Of a stretch of DNA of 64,000 nucleotides, positions 36,427 to 45,622 are shown in pieces. Made by a program: the position numbers and the translations under genes. The first letter of the stretch is position 1; each line of letters starts with the position of its first letter. The notes under the pieces are model-generated. The model worked only from the letters and a program-made list of their open reading frames with translations. It did no database searches and was not told the origin of the DNA. Source of the DNA: Yersinia mollaretii ATCC 43969. GTDB taxonomy: Bacteria; Pseudomonadota; Gammaproteobacteria; Enterobacterales; Enterobacteriaceae. The DNA lies in contig NZ_CP054043.1 in NCBI RefSeq assembly GCF_013282725.1, positions 2,914,001 through 2,978,000 on the forward strand. The letters are read 5' to 3'.

Positions 36427-36475
36427 GGTAATCCTCTTAATCTATCAATATCTAATTTATAAAATGGTGGGCAAC

Positions 36476-36512
36476 AAAAAAGCCCTCGGAAGATAATCTT
36501 CCGAGGGCTTTC
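36476..36512 (-). terminator. his operon attenuator terminator
   Basis: GCCCTCGGAAGAT and ATCTTCCGAGGGC form a 13-base-pair stem, and on the minus strand six T residues follow. An alternative upstream stem, CTGGAAGA / TCTTCCAG at 36534-36560, shares the CTTCC/GGAAG sequence with the terminator, the competing structure expected of histidine attenuation. Confidence 0.93.
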
Positions 36513-36579
36513 TCTATTGCGTTCTACCGCCACCTGGAAGATTCGTTAACCGTCTTCCAGCACACATCGGCCTGCAAGA

Positions 36580-36627
36580 CTAGTCAGGATGATGGTGATG
36601 ATGGTGATTAAATTGAACGCGATTCAT
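36580..36627 (-). CDS. hisL: his operon leader peptide
   Basis: The leader is 15 residues, [15 protein letters not shown], with six consecutive His codons. It matches the E. coli leader (seven His codons) in frame and ending. Ribosome stalling on the His codons when charged tRNA-His is scarce would favour the antiterminator and expression of hisG onwards. It lies about 70 bases before the terminator hairpin. Confidence 0.95.
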
Positions 36628-37008
36628 TATAATTTCTCTATGTGGGCTTTTTGAGGAAATCAAAATAGCCATAATTGGAACGTGCCATAATTTCTGTCAA
36701 TCAACGTAAACCATCTGGCGGCAGTGGTGCAACCTTTTTTTCACCCGATGAGGTGATTTCAAGGTGGCAGGCCGCGACTGATCTGCCGCTAATCGTTTTC
36801 TTTATGGCGGTTATGACTCTATTTTATGTCAGTTTAAGCACAAAATTGTTACGCATTGCCATTACGCCGATGAATGACATGAACGTCATAATACGCTCAA
36901 CATAATTGTTAGCGACAGCCAACTGGCGTAGGTTATCAGTATAGTATTTGTTATCGGTATGAATTATCAGCATGAGTTATCGGTATGAACCGGTGGAGAG
37001 CCATTAAA
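36628..37008. other. hisL-yeeZ divergent intergenic region
   Basis: The his promoter must lie just to the right of hisL on the minus strand, but I cannot choose its boxes securely. A 76-codon frame at 36675-36905 uses a TTG start without a ribosome site and has no recognisable features, so it is not taken as a gene. The right part carries tandem repeats, listed separately. Confidence 0.5.
36932..36988 (+). repeat. 13-base tandem repeats before yeeZ
   Basis: Three contiguous 13-base units (GTTATCGGTATGA, ATTATCAGCATGA, GTTATCGGTATGA) occupy 36950-36988, and a fourth related unit GTTATCAGTATAG lies five bases upstream at 36932-36944. They end 20 bases before the yeeZ start and overlap its probable leader. 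Confidence 0.8.
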
Positions 37009-37836
37009 ATGAAAAAAGTCGCCATTATTGGATTGGGCTGGTTGGGAATGCCGTTAGCGCAATCATTGATCCGTCGCGGAGTACAAGTGGTTGGCAGCAA
37101 GACCACACCGGATGGCGTCGAAGCCGCCAGAATGAGCGGAATTGATTGCTACCCATTACAACTGACACCGGAACTGATTTGCGAGCCGGATGATTTAGCG
37201 CAACTGATGACAGTTGATGCCTTGGTCATTACCTTACCCGCCAGCCGGACTACGGAAGGGGGCGGGGATTATTTTCAGGCGGTACAAATGGTGGTTGATA
37301 GCGCACTGGCTTTTGGTGTGCCGCGCATTATTTTTACCAGCTCCACCTCGGTGTATGGCGAAACCCGTGGTCGAATCAAAGAGAGTTCACCACTGCAACC
37401 GGTGACCACTGCCGGAAAAACGCTCATGGAACTCGAACTTTGGCTACATAAACTGCCCAATACCTCGGTGGATATTTTGCGCCTTGCCGGGTTGGTGGGG
37501 GCGGATCGCCACCCTGGGCGCTTTTTGGCGGGTAAAACCAATGTGAAAGGCGGTTCACTGGGGGTTAATTTGGTGCACCAAGAAGATGTGATCTCAGCCA
37601 TTGAACTGTTGCTCAATTTGCCCAGAGGCGGCCATATTTACAATCTGTGCGCACCGCTTCACCCGAGCAAACGCGACTTCTATCCCGCCAGTGCACGGGC
37701 GTTACAGCTCACACCACCGGAGTTTGCCGTGGAGGATATTGAGGAGCCTGCACGTGAGATTGATGGCAGTAAGATTTGCAGCGAATTGGGGTTTGAGTAT
37801 CAGTACCCTGATCCCGCAAGAATGCCTTTGAGCTGA
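37009..37836 (+). CDS. yeeZ: YeeZ, NAD(P)-binding SDR/epimerase-like protein
   Basis: This is an extended-SDR-like protein of unknown reaction, conserved next to the his operon in enterobacteria. The 275 residues have the nucleotide fold VAIIGLGWLGMPLAQSL, then FTSSTSVYGETRG and VDILRLAGLVGADRHPGRF, and end with ELGFEYQYPDPARMPL as in E. coli YeeZ. The ATG at 37009 is 8 bases after GGAGAG; an in-frame ATG eight codons upstream lacks a site. Confidence 0.92.
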   Translation: MKKVAIIGLGWLGMPLAQSLIRRGVQVVGSKTTPDGVEAARMSGIDCYPLQLTPELICEPDDLAQLMTVDALVITLPASRTTEGGGDYFQAVQMVVDSALAFGVPRIIFTSSTSVYGETRGRIKESSPLQPVTTAGKTLMELELWLHKLPNTSVDILRLAGLVGADRHPGRFLAGKTNVKGGSLGVNLVHQEDVISAIELLLNLPRGGHIYNLCAPLHPSKRDFYPASARALQLTPPEFAVEDIEEPAREIDGSKICSELGFEYQYPDPARMPLS

Positions 37837-37841
37837 AAATA

Positions 37842-37904
37842 TACGGCTACTGCGCGTCGTCATACTGAGATTGTGCAGTGCTCGTACTCCTCACGTACTA
37901 CGTG
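37842..37904. repeat. ACGGCTACTGCG repeat with palindrome, copy B
   Basis: It starts ACGGCTACTGCGCGTCGTCAT, continues to TTGTGCAGTGCTCG and ends with the palindrome CACGTA-C-TACGTG. It matches the unit at 29114 in its first half. Both lie just after the stop codon of a plus-strand gene (6 and 8 bases). Confidence 0.6.
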
Positions 37905-38018
37905 TACGTTCCGGGTACTGCGCGCTGTACGCACTCAGTCTGACTTAGCTCGTTACGCCTAGAATGGATGGGAACTTAAAACATTCAAAATAAGAATCAA
38001 ATAAATGGGAGCATCCCA

Positions 38019-39017
38019 TCACCGTTTCTGATGAATATAGGTCAGTGCCAATGCCATCGCCAGCACCAGCCCTTTGATGATGTCCATTGCATAGTAGGGC
38101 ACAGATAACATCACCAGCCCATTTTGCAATACGCCGAGGATCACCGCGCCAATCAAGGTGCCGAAGGCATTGGGTTTGCCTGAACCCGCCAGCGAGAAAC
38201 CAATATAGGCGGCTGCCACGGCATCCATCAGATAACCGCCACCGGCGTTCACTTGTGATGAACCAATGCGTGATGCCAGTAAAATCCCGCCCAGTGCCGC
38301 TAATAGTGATGAAAGCACATAGGCCAGCACCCGATAGCGCACCGTGCGGATACCCGCCAGCCGTGCGGCTTCTGGATTACCGCCGATGGCATACATCCGG
38401 CGGCCATGTTTGGTCAGCGACAAATACAACTGCACCACAATGGTGACCGCCAACATAATCAGCACGATAACCGGGACTTGTCCCAACGCTGAAAACATCT
38501 CAGGGATGACGCCCTCCGCCATATCGCCGCTTGGCAGCAACATATTCTGTGTAATCGAGCCGCCGTAGCTGTAGGTCATTGCCACACCTTGGATTACAAA
38601 CAGACTGGCGAGGGTTGCCAGCATGTCGGGGATCTTCAGCACCACAATCAGGAACGCATTAAACAATCCGACCAGCGTACAAATCAGCAAGGTGAGAATG
38701 ATCGCGCCTGTGGTGCCAAAGCCGTACCAGACAAACAGTGACACCACGATGGCGTTAGCCAATGACGCGGTGGAGCCGACTGACAGGTCAAACCCGCCAA
38801 TCGACAGCGAAATCGACACCCCGATGGCGATCACCGTCACGATGGCAATCGATCGCAAAATATTGATGATATTGTTCGGATCGAGGAAGTTTTCCGATGC
38901 CAGACCAAATAACGCGATGAGCGCCACAACGGTGAGCAACATCCCCCATTTGTAGAGAAAATCAAATAGCTGGTGACGCCATGGCTGTGCGTCTGGTAGG
39001 GGCAGTTCTTTGCTCAC
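38019..39017 (-). CDS. Sugar-type ABC transporter permease (RbsC family)
   Basis: This 332-residue inner-membrane protein of the BPD_transp_2 family has eight to ten predicted helices and the typical GGIDLSVGS-like segment (here IGGFDLSVGSTASL), followed by YAIGGNPEAARLAGIRT. It starts with GTG at 39017, overlapping the ATPase stop by four bases after GGGAGGAG. The substrate is unknown; family members carry pentoses, hexoses or related compounds. Confidence 0.88.
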   Translation of the reverse strand: MSKELPLPDAQPWRHQLFDFLYKWGMLLTVVALIALFGLASENFLDPNNIINILRSIAIVTVIAIGVSISLSIGGFDLSVGSTASLANAIVVSLFVWYGFGTTGAIILTLLICTLVGLFNAFLIVVLKIPDMLATLASLFVIQGVAMTYSYGGSITQNMLLPSGDMAEGVIPEMFSALGQVPVIVLIMLAVTIVVQLYLSLTKHGRRMYAIGGNPEAARLAGIRTVRYRVLAYVLSSLLAALGGILLASRIGSSQVNAGGGYLMDAVAAAYIGFSLAGSGKPNAFGTLIGAVILGVLQNGLVMLSVPYYAMDIIKGLVLAMALALTYIHQKR

Positions 39018-40525
39018 TCTGGGACTCCTCCCGTTGAAAATAGTAATAATGTCTCTTCATCGACCTCTGCGGCGTTCAGTTCGGCGACAATGCGACCATC
39101 CCACAACACACAGATACGATCACATAAACCAACCAATTCTGAGAATTCACCGGAGGCATAGATAATGCCTTTGCCCTGCTGCGCCAATCCATCAATCAGA
39201 TGGAACAGATCCTGCTTGGCTTTGATGTCCACCCCTTTGGTCGGCTCATCAAAAATCAGTACTTGCGCATCCCCCCGTAACCACTTGCCGATAGCCACTT
39301 TTTGCTGATTTCCGCCGGAGAGGCGAGCCAGTTTTTGCTGTGGTGAAGCGGTTCGCACCCCAAGGCGCTGGATCAGCTCTTTGGCCCAACGCAACTCTTG
39401 GCGACGGCTAAAAATACTCCAGCGGGAAAAACTGTCATCGGCGGCGACACTCAGGTTCATTGGAATACCCTCGTGGATAAAAATACCCTCTTTGCGCCGC
39501 TCTTCTGGTACCAGCGCCAATCCTTGCGCCACGGATTGGTCAGGTGAGCGCGGTTTCCATGCTTTACCCCGCAATTCGCCGCGATCAACACGGCTAGGAG
39601 TGGCACCAAACAAGGCTTTGCACAATTCGGTTTTGCCGGCACCGGCTAAGCCAGCGATGCCCAAAATCTCTCCCTCATGCAGTGTCAGTGAGATATCACG
39701 CAGTTTGTGCTGGTCATGCAACCCACTGACAGATAAAAGGATCTTCTCGCTGATAATGGCTCGTCGCGGCGGGAAAATATCATCCAAGGTGTGGCCGAGC
39801 ATCTTTTCCACAATCTGCTCGCCACTTAAATCCCCCATCAGATCATGGCTAACGCGGCGGCCATCACGTAATACGGTCAATTGATCGCAGATTTCACGTA
39901 ATTCATGGATGCGGTGCGAGATGAAAACGATGGCCATTCCTTCCGACTGCAAACGGCGCACCACACGAAACAGCCGCGCGCTCTCCTCTTGATCCAGTGG
40001 TGCAGTGGGTTCATCCAGAATCAGAAAGCGGCATTGGTGGGAAAGGGCGCGTGCCAGCAGCACCTGCTGTTTCTCTGCCAGCGTGCATGACTCCAAGCGC
40101 TGACGCACATTCAACTTAAGATCGAGCTGCCCAAGGAGGGCTTCCGCCTGACGGTAAAGCTGCGGCCAGTTAAACAGATGACCCCGCTCGGCGAGGGTAT
40201 CCAGCATAATATTTTCCGCCACAGAGAGGGTAGGGATCAGCGCCACATCAACCTCTTGCTGAACCACATGGATGCCGTGCTGCTTTGCCTGCCGGGGGGA
40301 GTGAATGTCTATCTGCTGACCATCAATATAGATCTCGCCGCGATAGTGGCTGTGAGCGCCGGAAAGAATCGCCATCAGGGTCGATTTTCCTGCGCCATTG
40401 GCACCGACTAGCGCATGGGTAGAACCACCTTCCAGTGTAAAATCAACTTGTTGCAGAGCATGGAATCCAGAAAACGAGATAGAGATATTCCGCATCTCAA
40501 GGCGGGAGGAGGTGATGCTGGACAT
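39014..40525 (-). CDS. Sugar-type ABC transporter ATPase (RbsA family)
   Basis: Two ABC domains are present in one chain of 503 residues, the layout of RbsA/MglA. The first has Walker A GANGAGKST and FLILDEPTAPLD; the second has a degenerate Walker A GLAGAGKTE, the signature LSGGNQQKVAIGKW and FDEPTKGVDI. I chose the ATG at 40525; a TTG four codons upstream is the other option and neither has a strong ribosome site. The operon holds only ATPase and permease; no binding protein is next to it. Confidence 0.88.
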   Translation of the reverse strand: MSSITSSRLEMRNISISFSGFHALQQVDFTLEGGSTHALVGANGAGKSTLMAILSGAHSHYRGEIYIDGQQIDIHSPRQAKQHGIHVVQQEVDVALIPTLSVAENIMLDTLAERGHLFNWPQLYRQAEALLGQLDLKLNVRQRLESCTLAEKQQVLLARALSHQCRFLILDEPTAPLDQEESARLFRVVRRLQSEGMAIVFISHRIHELREICDQLTVLRDGRRVSHDLMGDLSGEQIVEKMLGHTLDDIFPPRRAIISEKILLSVSGLHDQHKLRDISLTLHEGEILGIAGLAGAGKTELCKALFGATPSRVDRGELRGKAWKPRSPDQSVAQGLALVPEERRKEGIFIHEGIPMNLSVAADDSFSRWSIFSRRQELRWAKELIQRLGVRTASPQQKLARLSGGNQQKVAIGKWLRGDAQVLIFDEPTKGVDIKAKQDLFHLIDGLAQQGKGIIYASGEFSELVGLCDRICVLWDGRIVAELNAAEVDEETLLLFSTGGVPE

Positions 40526-40794
40526 AAATTTCTGCAACTGCCCTATAAAGTATTGAGGCGGCCTACCCCTTTTGGCTATCTCGGAATAGGCTTATGAATT
40601 TTCTCAGGTAAACACGCTGGAGAAACAGCCAGTCAATTATGCTGCTGGCTGATAGCACTCTTTTTTAACACAGTTTTTATTAATCGCAACAAACTAAAAT
40701 AGTTAAGCTATATCAAAAAATTATTAAACATTACTGGCGTTGCCCTTAAGATGAGAAAAACATTGCTGAGATTGCCATTTAAAAGGAACGCGCC

Positions 40795-41910
40795 ATGAGC
40801 ACGAATGCCATCCGAGTGCAGGTGGGGCCTGCTAACTATTTCTCTTTTCCGGGTGCTATCGACAAACTGAGTGAGTTTTATCCTCCGGCGGCACTGGATC
40901 ATGCTTTGTGGATCTACGGCGAGCGCGCATTGGCGGCTGCCAGCGATTATCTGCCCGCCGCGTTTCATGGGGAAAATGCGGTACGTGCTGCATTCTCAAC
41001 CCATTGCAGTGAATCGACGGTCGCCGATTTGGTGCAACAAGCGGGCAGTGATCGGCAGGTGGTGATTGGTATTGGTGGTGGGGCGGCATTGGATACGGCA
41101 AAAGTGGTGGCGTGTAAACTGGGCGTACCACTGGTTGCCATCCCCACTATCGCGGCCACTTGCGCGGCCTGGACGCCGCTGTCGGTTTGGTATAACGATG
41201 CCGGACAGGCGCTGAATTTTGAAATTTTCAACGACGCCAACCATTTGGTGTTGGTGGAACCGCGCATTATTTTGCAAGCCCCCGTGGCGTATCTGTTGGC
41301 GGGTATCGGCGATACGCTAGCGAAATGGTACGAGGCGGTGGTACTTAGCCCGCAACCAGAAACTCTATCTTTGACAGTGCGATTGGGGCTACAGGCGGCA
41401 CTGGATATCCGCAATGTGCTGCTAAAACAGAGTGAAGCGGCGTTACAGGCAGTGAAGCAAGGTGAACTGACGCAAGATTTTCTGGATATTGTCGATGCCA
41501 TTATTGCCGGTGGCGGCATGGTCGGTGGGCTGGGTGAGCGCTATACCCGTGTCGCGGCGGCCCATGCGGTGCACAACGGCTTGACGCTGCTCCCACAAAC
41601 AGAACACTTCCTGCATGGCACCAAAGTCGCTTACGGGATCTTGGTCCAAACCGCACTGTTGGAGCAGGATGAAGCATTGAAATCGCTGATAACGGCCTTT
41701 AATAAGTTAGGTCTGCCAACGCATCTGGCCGCTCTGGATGTTGATATCAATGACCGCGAGGGAATTGAGCGCGTCATTGGCCGAATTCTGAAGCCGAGCG
41801 AGTCAATTCACTACCTACCCATTGCGCTAAATCCAGACAAACTGTGGGCAGCGATTGAGCGGGTGGAAATGGCCGCTCAACGCACGCACAGCGCGGGAAT
41901 AGGTGTTTAG
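40795..41910 (+). CDS. hcxA: Hydroxycarboxylate dehydrogenase A-like (YbdH/HcxA family)
   Basis: This iron/zinc-dependent alcohol dehydrogenase-like protein of 371 residues matches E. coli YbdH (HcxA), an NADPH-dependent 2-oxoacid reductase, over its whole length: IRVQVGPANYFSFPG at the start, IGIGGGAALDTAKVVA, PTIAATCAAWTPLSVWYND, GIGDTLAKWYEAVVLSPQPE and FLHGTKVAYGILVQ. The ATG at 40795 follows AAAGGAACGCGCC. It is divergent from the ABC pair over a 257-base gap with no further gene. A link to the transported compound is an inference. Confidence 0.85.
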   Translation: MSTNAIRVQVGPANYFSFPGAIDKLSEFYPPAALDHALWIYGERALAAASDYLPAAFHGENAVRAAFSTHCSESTVADLVQQAGSDRQVVIGIGGGAALDTAKVVACKLGVPLVAIPTIAATCAAWTPLSVWYNDAGQALNFEIFNDANHLVLVEPRIILQAPVAYLLAGIGDTLAKWYEAVVLSPQPETLSLTVRLGLQAALDIRNVLLKQSEAALQAVKQGELTQDFLDIVDAIIAGGGMVGGLGERYTRVAAAHAVHNGLTLLPQTEHFLHGTKVAYGILVQTALLEQDEALKSLITAFNKLGLPTHLAALDVDINDREGIERVIGRILKPSESIHYLPIALNPDKLWAAIERVEMAAQRTHSAGIGV

Positions 41911-41995
41911 ATCAATCCACCAGAAGAATATTGTTTCTAACGGTTTAACACCTTGTTTTTTGCCCTCGATTTAGGGCAAAATACGCGCCATGCAA

Positions 41996-42028
41996 TAACC
42001 GACGTTTAAACGCGTCGGTTATTTTTTT
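41996..42028 (+). terminator. Terminator after hcxA
   Basis: AACCGACG-TTTAAACG-CGTCGGTT followed by ATTTTTTT. A second small hairpin, GCCCTCGATTTAGGGC, precedes it near 41962-41977. Confidence 0.85.
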
Positions 42029-42030
42029 GC

Positions 42031-42339
42031 ATTCATGTTTTCACAAATCAAGAGGCCGGACAACGATCCGGATAGATAAACAGGTCCGCGAGCGATTATT
42101 CACATACGAAAATCGCCGTTATGAGGAAAGAAAGATGGGGCAATTATTTTCATTGGCACCGGTGCCCACCGGTATGCGCTGCACATGCAGCGATTATGGC
42201 GCAGCAGGTATGGTAAGTACCCGTTACACCGCTCTGGTTTCCCCACTTACGTATCCCAGGCAGATACGAAGTTTCCCCGTCACCTCTGACCGTTGCACTA
42301 CACTTGCAAATCGAGTTAAAGGTATGGGGAGGCTGAATC
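42031..42339 (+). promoter_or_regulatory. Long structured leader of plaP
   Basis: About 300 bases separate the hcxA terminator from plaP. Visible inverted repeats are CCGGA-CAACGA-TCCGG (42056-42071), the palindrome GGCACCGGTGCC (about 42155-42166), CGCTGCA-CA-TGCAGCG (about 42178-42193), which could also pair with the later GGCGCAGC, and CGTATC-CCAGGCA-GATACG (about 42251-42269). The competing GCTGC/GCAGC pairings suggest alternative folds. A small ORF with a good ribosome site spans most of it. No known riboswitch class was recognised. Confidence 0.45.
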
Positions 42340-42350
42340 ATGACGCATAA
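42135..42350 (+). CDS. Possible leader ORF overlapping plaP
   Basis: This 71-codon frame starts with ATG at 42135, 8 bases after GAGG in GAGGAAAGAAAG, and ends at TAA 42350, overlapping the plaP start by 11 bases. The product begins [20 protein letters not shown] and has no recognised domain, signal peptide or membrane helix. The good ribosome site and the overlap fit a leader translated for coupling or control of the permease. The frame may instead be open by chance within a structured RNA; there is no homology evidence. Confidence 0.35.
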   Translation: MGQLFSLAPVPTGMRCTCSDYGAAGMVSTRYTALVSPLTYPRQIRSFPVTSDRCTTLANRVKGMGRLNHDA

Positions 42351-43728
42351 TGCTACTGTTGAAGTCGGCACCAATCAAACGGGCACCAACAACCGCGTTC
42401 AACTCAGAAAAACCCTGACGTTGGTACAAGTGGTGATGATGGGTCTGGCCTATTTGCAGCCGATGACCATTTTCGATACTTTTGGCATTGTATCCGGCCT
42501 GACCGATGGTCATGTCGCGACCTCTTACGCCATTGCGTTGATCGCGGTGCTCTTCACGGCTATCAGCTATGGCAAACTGGTTAAGCGCTTCCCGTCTGCG
42601 GGTTCGGCTTATACCTATGCCCAGAAATCCATTAGCCCGAACGTCGGTTTTATGGTGGGTTGGTCATCACTGCTGGACTACCTGTTCATGCCGATGATTA
42701 ACATTCTGTTGGCGAAAATTTACCTTGAAGCCATTTTCCCTGGCGTGCCATCGTGGATTTTTGTTGGCGCACTGGTCACCCTGATGACGCTGTTCAACCT
42801 GCGTGGCATCAATGTGGTGGCGAACCTGAACTCCGTCATTGTGGTGGTTCAAGTCGCCATCATGGTGGTCTTTATGGGCCTGCTGATTCATGGCGTCTAT
42901 CAAGGTGAAGGGGCGGGTACGCTGGTTAGCCCACGTCCGTTCTACTCGGAGAATGCCCATTTGGTGCCGATGATAACCGGGGCCACGATACTCTGCTTCT
43001 CATTCCTTGGCTTCGACGGCATCAGTTCGCTGTCTGAAGAGACTCCGAATGCCGGTAAAGTGATCCCGAAAGCGATTTTCCTGACCGCATTAATTGGTGG
43101 CGTGATCTTTATTGTCGTCTCTTACTTCTTGCAGCTCTATTTCCCGGACATTTCGCGCTTCACCGATCCTGATGCATCACAGCCGGAAATCATGCTGTTT
43201 GTGGCGGGTAAATTCTTCCAGTCAGTGATTCTGTGCTTCTCCTGTGTCACGGTGTTGGCATCCGGTATGGCCGCACACGCGGGGGTTTCACGCCTACTGT
43301 ATGTGATGGGTCGCGATGGCGTATTCCCAGAAAAAGTATTTGGTTACGTGCATCCGAAGTGGCGCACTCCTGCCATCAACGTACTGTTGGTGGGGGGCGT
43401 GGCATTGTCTGCCATCTCCTTTGATCTGGTGACGGCAACCGCATTGATTAACTTCGGTGCGCTGGTCGCCTTTACCTTCGTTAACCTGTCAGTGATTTCG
43501 CAGTTCTACATTCGTGAACGCCGCAACCGCACCTTCAGGGATCACTTCAGCTACTTGATTCTGCCGATGATTGGCGCAGGAACCGTGGGTGTGCTGTGGA
43601 TGAACTTGGAAAGCAGCTCAATGACCTTAGGGCTGGTATGGGGTGCTATCGGCCTGCTTTATATGATCTGGAAAACCCGCGCTTTCCGTCAGGCGTTGCC
43701 GCAGTTTAATGGTGAGCTGGCACAGTAA
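42340..43728 (+). CDS. plaP: Putrescine importer PlaP (APC family)
   Basis: PlaP (YeeF) is a proton-driven low-affinity putrescine importer in E. coli. The 462 residues form about 12 helices and share long blocks with it: [51 protein letters not shown] and [20 protein letters not shown]. The ATG at 42340 follows GGGGAGG. The gene stands alone between two terminators, with the long leader described above. Confidence 0.93.
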   Translation: MTHNATVEVGTNQTGTNNRVQLRKTLTLVQVVMMGLAYLQPMTIFDTFGIVSGLTDGHVATSYAIALIAVLFTAISYGKLVKRFPSAGSAYTYAQKSISPNVGFMVGWSSLLDYLFMPMINILLAKIYLEAIFPGVPSWIFVGALVTLMTLFNLRGINVVANLNSVIVVVQVAIMVVFMGLLIHGVYQGEGAGTLVSPRPFYSENAHLVPMITGATILCFSFLGFDGISSLSEETPNAGKVIPKAIFLTALIGGVIFIVVSYFLQLYFPDISRFTDPDASQPEIMLFVAGKFFQSVILCFSCVTVLASGMAAHAGVSRLLYVMGRDGVFPEKVFGYVHPKWRTPAINVLLVGGVALSAISFDLVTATALINFGALVAFTFVNLSVISQFYIRERRNRTFRDHFSYLILPMIGAGTVGVLWMNLESSSMTLGLVWGAIGLLYMIWKTRAFRQALPQFNGELAQ

Positions 43729-43776
43729 CTCGATTTAACATTCTATTGTGACTGATGAGAAGTGTTATTACTGATG

Positions 43777-43804
43777 AAAACGGAGCCTGATGGCTCCGTT
43801 TTTT
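43777..43804. terminator. Bidirectional terminator between plaP and sbcB
   Basis: AAAACGGAGCC-TGAT-GGCTCCGTTTTTT, between convergent genes. Confidence 0.9.
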
Positions 43805-43829
43805 ATGGGATAATCTTCAGTTGCCGAGG

Positions 43830-45260
43830 TTAACTCACCAAGCCTTTTGCATACTCAAACAGCGCTTTCAGTAGTGCCAATTTCTCTTTATCGTCTTCGT
43901 ACTGGTTATAGAATTGCTCCAGTTGTAGGACGTAATCTTGCACACGCTCTGGATTGAGTGCTTCACGGCGATGTTCCAACCAGCGTTTCTGTTCACTGTC
44001 GGTCAAGGTGTTTGGATAGTTACGGGCGCGGAAACGAAAGAGTAGCGGTTCCAGCCGCGGGTCTTGGAACGTCAGATCCAGTGCTGGCAGGTTTTGCGCC
44101 TCAGTCTGCAAAATGATTTTCATGGTGGCGCGATCAGCATCGCTGAAAAAACCGTTATACAGTTGCGCATCCACATCGTCAGAGACAGCAAAGGGTTCAG
44201 CTTCGGCAAATAGCGCGACCACTTTTTCGCGCACTTGCGGGTTTTGTCGCAACAGTTGCAGATTTTGCAAGCAGCGTTGGCGGTCGATACCCAGCCGCTC
44301 GGCATTTTCTGGCAGCAATGTTTTAGCTGGGGCCAGCACCGGGCATTTATTGATATGCACCAGCTTCAGGGGGATAGCGGCATCCTGAGCACTGAGTTTA
44401 TCGCGGCGGGTATAGAGACGTTCACGTAGCGTATCGCTATCCAGTTCCAGCAATGGCGACATATCACCCGCCAAATCGCACATGATCACCGCATTTTTAT
44501 TCTCGGGATGCCATGCCAGTGGCGCGACCCAACTGGTGTTGCCCCGTGCGGCCCCGAACATGCCGGACACATGAACCAGCGGTGTCATCTCTGCGATATC
44601 AATCAATGCATTGATTTTATGCTTACTGCGGTGCTGATACAGGTAGTCGAACAGCCGTGGTTGTGCCTGTTTCACCAATTTTGCCATGGCGATGGTGGCG
44701 TGCACATCTGACATCGCATCATGGGCGTGAAGATGTTCGACGCCGTTGGCCTTGGTCAGATGCTCCAGTTTGAAACTCGGCAAACCATCTTCATTTTCCG
44801 GCCAGATAATGCCCTCCGGACGCAGCGCGTAGCAAGCGCGCATCACATCCAGCAAGTCCCAGCGGGAGTTCCCCCCTTGCCAGCTATAGGCATAGGGGTC
44901 ATAGAAATTACGGTAGAAAATATTGCGGCTGACTTCATCATCGAAGCGAATATTGTTGTAACCGAGAATGCAGGTGCCGGGTACATTGAATGCCTGATTG
45001 ATTTGGCGGGCAAATTCAGCTTCATTGACCCCATTGGCTAAGGCGTGTTGCGGGGTGATGCCGGTAATCATCACCGCCTCGGGCTGTGGCAGGTAGTCAT
45101 CTGCTGGTGCACAGTAAATAACCAGTGGCTCTTCGATAATATTAAAATCTAAATCGGTACGCACCCCGGCAAACTGCGCTGGCCTGTCGAGAGCAGGCCG
45201 CTGACCGAAGGTTTCATAATCATGAACGTAAAATGTTGGCTGCTTATTTTTATCTGACAT
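43830..45260 (-). CDS. sbcB: Exodeoxyribonuclease I
   Basis: SbcB degrades single-stranded DNA 3'-5' and acts in recombination and mismatch repair. The 476 residues have the DEDD exonuclease motifs in order: the first in YVHDYETFGQRPALDR (about 10-25), the second around NIRFDDEVSRNIFY and the third in HAHDAMSDVHATIAMAKLV (about 178-196), followed by the SH3-like and C-terminal helical domains. The length matches E. coli (475). dacD/sbmC, which follow sbcB in E. coli, are absent here. Confidence 0.96.
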   Translation of the reverse strand: MSDKNKQPTFYVHDYETFGQRPALDRPAQFAGVRTDLDFNIIEEPLVIYCAPADDYLPQPEAVMITGITPQHALANGVNEAEFARQINQAFNVPGTCILGYNNIRFDDEVSRNIFYRNFYDPYAYSWQGGNSRWDLLDVMRACYALRPEGIIWPENEDGLPSFKLEHLTKANGVEHLHAHDAMSDVHATIAMAKLVKQAQPRLFDYLYQHRSKHKINALIDIAEMTPLVHVSGMFGAARGNTSWVAPLAWHPENKNAVIMCDLAGDMSPLLELDSDTLRERLYTRRDKLSAQDAAIPLKLVHINKCPVLAPAKTLLPENAERLGIDRQRCLQNLQLLRQNPQVREKVVALFAEAEPFAVSDDVDAQLYNGFFSDADRATMKIILQTEAQNLPALDLTFQDPRLEPLLFRFRARNYPNTLTDSEQKRWLEHRREALNPERVQDYVLQLEQFYNQYEDDKEKLALLKALFEYAKGLVS

Positions 45261-45622
45261 TATTCGGTTTAACCCTTAATTGACTAAGGTCGTGTACTCA
45301 GGTCATGCCTTATGAGTGGCCTGTTTGAACCCGCGTCTTTTTGAACAGGGGAACTCAGCGACCCATGACGTTGGGGGTAGAATAACATTTCAGACGGAGA
45401 GAGACGCTAATTTTGTCGCAACCATGCAACAATCAATGGGTTGTAAAATGCGCCACTGTTAATTATTGTGCCGGCATTCGCTGAAGTGACTTTTCTCTAT
45501 CGGCAGATTTATTTTGAAATAATTATATTTCTCTCTAAATATGTCGATCGTAATAATATTTATCTGCCGTTTACTTAGCTATTTATATAATCCGCCTACT
45601 AAATAGCATGGTAGGACTCATA
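45261..45622. other. Divergent intergenic region sbcB / reductase-like gene
   Basis: These 362 bases hold no gene. The right half is very AT-rich (about 45500-45600) and must contain the promoter of the next gene. A spaced inverted pair CCTGTT...GAACAGG is seen near 45319-45349. Confidence 0.45.

Noticed and set aside
36675..36905. A 76-codon frame between hisL and yeeZ
   Set aside because: It starts with TTG, has no ribosome site, overlaps the his promoter region and shows no domain.
36932..36988. Possible CRISPR-like repeat-spacer pattern
   Set aside because: The units are 13 bases and contiguous, with no unique spacers and no cas genes nearby.
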